Shown here piece after piece: positions 58,243 to 64,000 of a stretch of 64,000 nucleotides of DNA. Positions within the stretch are counted from its first letter, which is position 1; every line of letters begins with the position of its first letter. Position numbers and translations under genes: made by a program. The notes under the pieces were generated by a model, which made no database searches, was not told where the DNA came from, and worked only from the letters and a program-made list of their open reading frames with translations. Origin of the DNA: Biscogniauxia marginata (taxonomy: Eukaryota > Ascomycota > Sordariomycetes > Xylariales > Xylariaceae); the NCBI GenBank assembly GCA_022695795.1, contig MU404070.1, forward strand, positions 434,001 to 498,000, given 5' to 3'.

Positions 58243-59454
58243 TTACGCCTTCCGGGACCGTGGTGTGTTGGACCCCCTAATCCCAGTAGCCTTACCATGC
58301 GAGTGCACGGCGACGGAATGAGGATCTGGGAGAGGAGCCTGAGACATGCGGCGAAGGGTCTTGCGCGTACTAGGCGCCTTATGGTTCTTGTTGTACGTGG
58401 CGATATAGAACGAGATGAAGAGAACAAGGTACGAGGTAAGAGTACCAATTCCGGCGAAGGCAGCAAACTCCTCTCCAGCGCAACGGCCAGTATTCGGCAT
58501 CCAGGGCCAGTAAGTAGAAGTGAAATAAGTGTAGGATGCGAAGTAGACAAAGCCTGGTGGCGCCAGTTAGCAATTTAGCCCTTCTTCATCCTGCAATGAA
58601 CACACTTTAGCGGAGGGGCCAACATACCAAGGTCGATAATGAATTGGATGATCTGCAGACGGGTGACCCATTCCTTCCACCAGATCCGGACGCCTCGGGC
58701 GCTCTGGAAGTAGTACCAGTACATGACGACGTGGACAAGCAGGTTGAGGTCAATCACAACCCACGACACCGCGGTGGAACCAATCAATTGAGTGTAGCAG
58801 AGGAACGCGGTCGCGCCGTGATGGTAGCAGTGGAGGAAGGCTAATCAAAAGTTAGAACTTGTCGTCTACGAGTCAGGGAATAAGCCAAACTCACTCAGAG
58901 GCTTCTTCTTCAAGAACAAAAAGACGGTGTCCAGAAGCTCGAGGTATTTAGTGAGGTAGTTCAACTAGGACGGGTCAGTTCCGGAGTCACAGGCCACAAG
59001 GTAAGCGAGTGCCTTCAGCACGGAGACATACATAATACAAGACGACCATGGGCTGCGTCCAGCCACCGTTAATATCGCAGATGGCATAGAGGAGACCGCG
59101 GCGAACAACAGTCGGCAACACCTGTTCAACAAACAGGGCCAGAAGGATGGCGCTGATAGCCGTAAGGTAGAAGTTGTGAATCAAAAACAGCGTCTTGAGC
59201 TTGAAGGGTTCTCGATTGCGCATCCACTCGCGGCCACCGAAGATGATGGTGTAGTATATAACGATGAAGATGGACGTCTCCTTCAATGTCGACATCGGGG
59301 TCTTGCCGACGACAAATCTGAAGTCGTCAGCGGGATAGCCAACGACGAGCTCGAAAGCCTTGCTGAAGTATGGCCATAAGTGCACACCGAAGGGCCGGTC
59401 GAGCGTGGGCACGGGGAGGGATTCCCAGAGGGCAGCGGGCGTTGGCGAGGCCAT
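58243..59454 (-). CDS. Fatty acid elongase, ELO/SUR4 family
   Basis: ER-membrane condensing enzyme (3-ketoacyl-CoA synthase) for long or very-long-chain fatty acids. Four exons (59454-59032, 58964-58895, 58840-58628, 58553-58243) give 338 aa with consistent phases. The catalytic histidine box HCYHH is at 168-172 in [16 protein letters not shown]. Other family marks are [21 protein letters not shown] just before it and [19 protein letters not shown] after it. About seven hydrophobic segments span the protein. The N-terminus ([19 protein letters not shown]) is typical of fungal Elo2/Elo3-like proteins. The C-terminus is basic and Ser/Pro-rich. Whether it is the Elo2 or Elo3 type cannot be decided here. 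Confidence 0.94.
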
Positions 59455-61365
59455 TTTTGCGTAGAGTGCTCGACGAGAGGTTCAATTGAAGATTCGTGAG
59501 GACGCGCAGAGAGTTCTGGCTGGTCGGTGGCACTGAGGTTTGGAAGAAAGGAAGAAAGTCTGAAGGAGTGACACGAAAAGGAAAGGAAACGCGAGCCGGG
59601 ATCAGATTCTGAGGCCCCTGCGACCCATTCGCCAAACCAAGGGAAGAGAAGAAGCGGAACAATCGCGATTGTTGAATTTGTTGAACTCGGGCGACGAAGC
59701 TGGGGAAATAGAAAAAGGAAAGAGGGAGAAGAAAAGAGGCCAGAGGGGGGAGGCTCATTAAACTCAGATGCCAACAAAAGGAGACATCCGTATTTTTTTC
59801 TGTCATCTACTTAGTAAAAAGCCAATGGGCAGGGATAAGATCCCTGGTCCACGAGGATAGAGTAGGTTATCGGACTATCGGGTCTCTCGGCTTCCACTAA
59901 GGCGCTTTGTATCTGCGCCTGGTCGGTAGGACCTGCCTTACACCGTCCAGGTACACGGGCCGCTAACATCACACCAGTCCAGCGACTGGTCCCCCCCCCC
60001 GCTGAAATTCCTGCACGTGCCCACAGTCGCGTAGCGTGCTCCATGCCCGAGCGCCAATCAGAAATTGGGGAAATGGACAGCTCTCTCCCCTTCTCAGCGA
60101 ACTCTGTATGCACGCACATAGACTGCATTACATACAATCTACCTATACCTAGCAGGTTCAGACAGGGGGTTACCTAGGTACCTTACATTACCTAACAACC
60201 ACCGTATTTGTAAGAACATCAACTACCTATCAAATTATCTAGCTTCACACCAGACACTCATAGGTCGAGTTTAAACCATTAAGTTCCATACCTAATTCTT
60301 CTATAGGCGTCACCGTTCGACGATGGACCTATACCTACATATACGTCATGTACCGCGTCTCGCTGCATTGTGGTTGATATCCCTGACTGAATTCGACCTC
60401 GGCCAACCTCTCTCTACCTTAGCAGACCGCGTTCGAAAAAGGCCCATCACCCACAGGATGGAAATTTCGGCGGTCCCCACACCGCGGACATAATTGGAAC
60501 GGCCGTCGGGACGATTATCGCCCCTTAAACTCCGACCTTCACCTGAAGGACACCGTCCCGTCGTTCGTGGCTGCATTTTGGGGCTAAACCTGTGGCTAAT
60601 AGAGGCCACGTACCTTATCGGGTCGAAGTGACAATACCATTGGGTCTCGGCCCTCGCGGTTAGCTTTGCTCGACGCGCCTTTATCGTCACTAAAAAGAGC
60701 CCGTCCCCCGTCACAATCTATCTATCACATGCAACACAGATCTTTGATCGAAACTAGGACGGAAGTTATTTTATGCACTATTATATAACGTGGGATTTTC
60801 TAATGTTTTAGGGTTAGACGCCGTTTAAGCTAGGGACCAGTAGGTATAACCCAGGCTTATATAAGAGTTCTCCTCTTATAAGTGTCCCGTTTCGTCTAGA
60901 CACTATGATTCTCTATGTAACAAGATGTTATGCTATATATCGCCTGTCGTGCCCAGGTTATGGGGTTTAGGCCTCACGTGAGTCTTGTGTAGTATGTACC
61001 CTTGAGAGTTGCCTTGAGTCTTTTTTCTCTCTCTCTCTTTTCTAGAGCCTTTCGTCTTAACATCACCTTGTTATTTCCGCTCCCAAATAATAGACATATG
61101 CTACTCCAAAGAAGTACTACAACTAGACCGCTCAGCCTGTTAGGACACTATTCTGGTCACCGCCGTGGTCGGAATCTAAGTACAGGACCGTAATAAACTT
61201 CTCAGGTTACAGCGTGCATCTCAGAAGCATTGCAGTGTGGCTATGCATGTCATGAAATCCTTTTCTCCCATTTCATTAGTCAACACTCGTGAAGTCATGT
61301 TCCACAACACGCTAGGATGGCAGGGCATACTGTACGCAAACTTCTAAACTAGTGTCAGCGTGATA
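59455..61365. other. Promoter-side spacer of the elongase gene
   Basis: Holds one TAGGTACCT-type motif near 60174, a C-run at 59992-60001 and a (TC)n run near 61027. No gene recognised. Confidence 0.5.
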
Positions 61366-61640
61366 AGATGCGTGAGAGCCTCGTAGAGCGGAGCATCGAC
61401 GAGATCTGCAATATGACGGACAAACTTTAGCAGGCGGTGCTGCCAGTGCTCAAGGAGGGGTTAATGGAAGACAAGTTCTAATCCCGGCACCTGCTACCCA
61501 TGGACTAGAAGCTGAAAGAGAACGAATAGTAAAGGTTCTGGCGATACAACTCAGGGATCTCATGCTAAGATATGTATAAGTGGTAGGGGCTAGATACGGT
61601 CCTCTAGTTCTATTCGTTTAGTCGCTAAGAGTAGCTTTTG
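61366..61640 (+). pseudogene. Relic reading frame interrupted only by TAA/TAG stops
   Basis: Beginning near MRESLVERSIDEICNMTDKL the frame continues for about 270 bp with protein-like composition (QAVLPVLKEGLMEDKF, RFWRYNSGISC). About nine stops occur, all TAG or TAA and none TGA, as expected if CAG/CAA glutamine codons suffered C-to-T change in a CpA context. Family not recognised; a decayed transposon protein is one possibility. Confidence 0.35.
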
Positions 61641-61927
61641 GGCATCTGTGTCAGTAAGTACCCGTATTCATAATTGCTTATTGTGCTTCCTGGACATCCC
61701 AGGCGCTCTCCTATAGGTAGCCTTGTGCATTCTGGGGAAACACAAAATATGGATAGCCTGCATGAACAGTCTACCCCTCCTGCAAAAGGCAGAATCAGAA
61801 ACTCAGTCACTGGCTATAACGCGAAGAGCTATATGCAGAATAATCATTGCCACCTATCATAATACGCACACAGGGGCTTGTTCACGCCTTGAGTTCAGGG
61901 TGATTGGATTGCCCGTCTGGATGGAGG

Positions 61928-61967
61928 CATGGCCCCTTGCTGTACCGTGCTATGTATTAGCATCCTG

Positions 61968-62002
<35 letters not shown>

Positions 62003-62076
62003 GCTTCGCCCACCTATCTAGGTTCACCTTGAACTAATACACTTCATTTCATGCTCATATCTTCGTCCCATCTCAA
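61928..62076 (+). repeat. LTR-end-like dispersed repeat, copy 3
   Basis: Same family as 42768-42900 and 43197-43330, with a (TA)14-like expansion at 61973-62000 before GGGCTTCGCCC. It ends ATCTTCGTCCCATCTCA, after which the flanks differ. Confidence 0.7.
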
Positions 62077-62256
62077 TAGTCTGGTCTACCTACATATAAG
62101 AGTAGATTGGGAACCCGGAATTTAGTTTCAAGGTCTCCTCTGACAATCTTCGCAAGGCTATATAAATACCTTGCCTTTCGTAACCAGATTCCATCTAGGT
62201 TGCCGTATACGTAACGGTTTCACTTTTCAATCCAAGCATATATTGACAAGTTCAAA

Positions 62257-64000
62257 ATGGATCCTTCCGGGTACAACGGACCAGGACCGCCACCTACAAG
62301 CTCCGGTATAGAAGAAGACGTACCTAGTACATTCACACTAATCACTGGCTCTATGTCCGAGGCCAAGAATGCAAGACCTGTGCACATTTGTGAGACTTGT
62401 GGGCCATCGAAAGTAAGAATATTGCTATTGAAAGGCATCAGGATACCTCTACTAACCAAACTTGCGAGTTTAGAAATTTACTCGCGCTGAACATCTACAG
62501 TATACCCTAGCCTTATACCTTTGTGTTGTCAATCAGCACGTTCTAATCCCTAGGACACAGGCGGCATCAGCTTAGTCACCAGCCTCGAAGTTCCTATTTT
62601 CGATGCACCTTCCCTGGGTGCGGTAGAAATTTTGTTATAGCGCAACTTTTGGCTAACCACTCCAAGAGGCAGTGAGTACTCGAACCATACCCCGGACTCT
62701 TTTGAGTCATCTTCTTGGAGACTAATAAAATGACAAATATGTATTAAGTGAGCAGGATAAGGCCAACAGAATGGTGGCTCATCACGAAGACCAAGGCAAA
62801 GCTCAGATGAAGCAGACCATTACAGATACTAATGAGAACTCTCATCTTACAAAAAGTACTACCGATGACAAAATTCTCCATGCCTTTATCTCGATGTTCG
62901 TAAAAAAGCTAGGAGTTGAACTTCCACAGCGCATACGCGGGCATCAGCTGGTCACACTAAAATCTACCCTACCGGATTTGCTAGAATCTTTCGTGAGTAG
63001 ATGTATATATATGGACGCTAAATTTGTACGCAACCGAACATTATATCTTTTGCACAGGTTCGGGAGGTGAGCGAACCGTAAGACCGCTGAAATACCTATA
63101 GGTCAAATCTAATAACGATCACGCAGTGAAGCTTGCGAACCTATTATCAAAACCTTCGAAAATAAGGTAGAAGGAAACGAGATGGACCAAGAATCACAGC
63201 TGGCGGGAGACGCGAGACGAATACTAGATAAGATTCCCTTGTGGCATAGCGAGGAGGATGAACCAGAGTCTAGCCCAGTGAATCGAATTCCAAGGGACGA
63301 CGATGCCAGTACAGCTACTTATTCGGGAGATTTTACTGCGGCACGAGAGAGCCTATACGACTTATATGAGTCACCTGCCTATACTTGGCTGCGTAACTCT
63401 ATCTTAAGGGAGCTCCAATTAGAGACACCTGGATCCAACGATAGGCGCTGTAGGATACGACGGCGAATACTCTCTAACTTGGGAGAACTAAATGATTCAG
63501 GCCATGTAGTTCATAACAGGCTTAGCTTCCGAGTCACTTGGATTGCCGAGTTTCTTGCTTTCCAGGAGTACAATATCCCGGCACACGAAGCTCTCTCACG
63601 GGTTATTGTCCTCACGGGCGTAGAGCGCCAAGCATACGCTACTACATGTCTGCAATATGTACAGATGGTTTGGCCTGATTTTGGAGCTCAAGTTCTTGAC
63701 CTCTATATATCAATGCTTCGAAACAGCATAGGAACTGTATCCGAGTGTTGGTTCATCTCTATAGCTGTGGTCTCGCTTTTTGAAAATGCGACTAACATAC
63801 TAATTAACAGGCACCCTATTTGACAGGACCCATTTGACTGGCACGGTCAGAAGTGGGGGAAAGGAAGCAGACATAATAGTTACAGGCGGATGCGATTCTA
63901 TTGCCGAGGTAGGCGAACAAATAGCATGGCTAAATACGGCCTTGCAGTTCTCACCCATAGATAATGGCGTCGACTGTCAGTTCCCTTCATGCAGCTTTTC
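62257..64000 (+). CDS. C2H2 zinc-finger protein, 5' part (runs off window)
   Basis: Putative nuclear regulator. Exons 62257-62412, 62474-62499, 62561-62671, 62749-63066 and 63127 to about 63740 join in phase. Finger 1 is assembled across three exons: HICETCGPSK, KFTRAEHLQ, RHQLSH. Finger 2, FRCTFPGCGRNFVIAQLLANH, gets its last His only from the exon 3/4 junction (CA|T), which supports these splices. The body that follows is acidic then helical (LHAFISMFVKKLGVELPQR, SPAYTWLRNSILREL), a layout common in fungal C2H2 proteins with a long C-terminal region. After about 63740 the frame must splice again: GTLFDRTHLTGTV and IAEVGEQIAWLNTAL near 63815-63940 look like the family C-terminal block, but the donor is not clear. 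The 3' end is missing. Confidence 0.72.

Noticed and set aside
58225..58245. tRNA-like TTCGAGTC box
   Set aside because: No acceptor stem, A box or anticodon arm could be placed around it; no tRNA supported.

Overview
The window is nuclear DNA of a filamentous ascomycete (Pezizomycotina), most likely a Sordariomycete. The evidence is short GT-AG introns of about 50-150 nt with CTAAY branch points, a fungal gene set (Zn(II)2Cys6 factor, HET-domain protein, Rds1-like ferritin-fold protein, short tyrosinase, fungal Med19/Rox3), and a block of DNA that looks mutated by RIP (repeat-induced point mutation). Species cannot be told from the sequence. No rRNA, tRNA, CRISPR or bacterial features were seen.

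Left arm, about 0.8-41 kb: ordinary, well-kept genes. In order: an MFS sugar/alpha-glucoside transporter (-), a DUF1593/Sde182-like nucleoside-hydrolase-fold protein (-), a class B DnaJ co-chaperone of the Sis1/Psi1 type (-) with a four-unit heat-shock element upstream, a UBA/UIM protein with a USP-like domain lacking recognisable catalytic boxes (-), the Cdc34/Ubc3 ubiquitin E2 (-), Mediator subunit Med19/Rox3 (+), an F-box protein (-), a serine-esterase-like alpha/beta hydrolase with a probable GC-AG intron (+), the initiator-tRNA ribosyl-phosphate transferase Rit1 (-), a coiled-coil protein of unknown function (-), the mitochondrial dynamin Mgm1 (-), a Zn(II)2Cys6 transcription factor (-), and a secreted Rds1-like protein (-). 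Exon structures were worked out by hand and checked for reading phase; every junction listed keeps phase unless stated.

Accessory island, about 41-57.5 kb: a decayed region. It holds short LTR-end-like repeats, an (AACCCC)n tract, and a 6.2-kb block of extreme A+T content. That block is bounded by two 270-bp direct repeats spaced exactly 5,940 bp apart and differing mostly by C-to-T and G-to-A changes, so I read it as a RIP-destroyed LTR retrotransposon. A coding scrap abuts its right edge. Next come a wrecked HET-domain gene, a tyrosinase pseudogene with two frameshifts and one lost copper-binding His, and a 6-phosphogluconate-dehydrogenase-like gene with many frameshifts.

Right arm, 58-64 kb: normal sequence returns with an intact ELO-family fatty-acid elongase (-). 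A repeat-bearing spacer follows, containing a relic reading frame broken only by TAA/TAG stops, then the 5' part of a multi-exon C2H2 zinc-finger gene (+) that runs off the window.

I did not find a convincing new multi-gene system. The best candidates for follow-up are the nested decay in the 41-57 kb island, the pseudo-USP protein, the heat-shock element, the GC-AG intron and the palindromic TAGGTACCTA-type motifs that mark spacers between intact genes.
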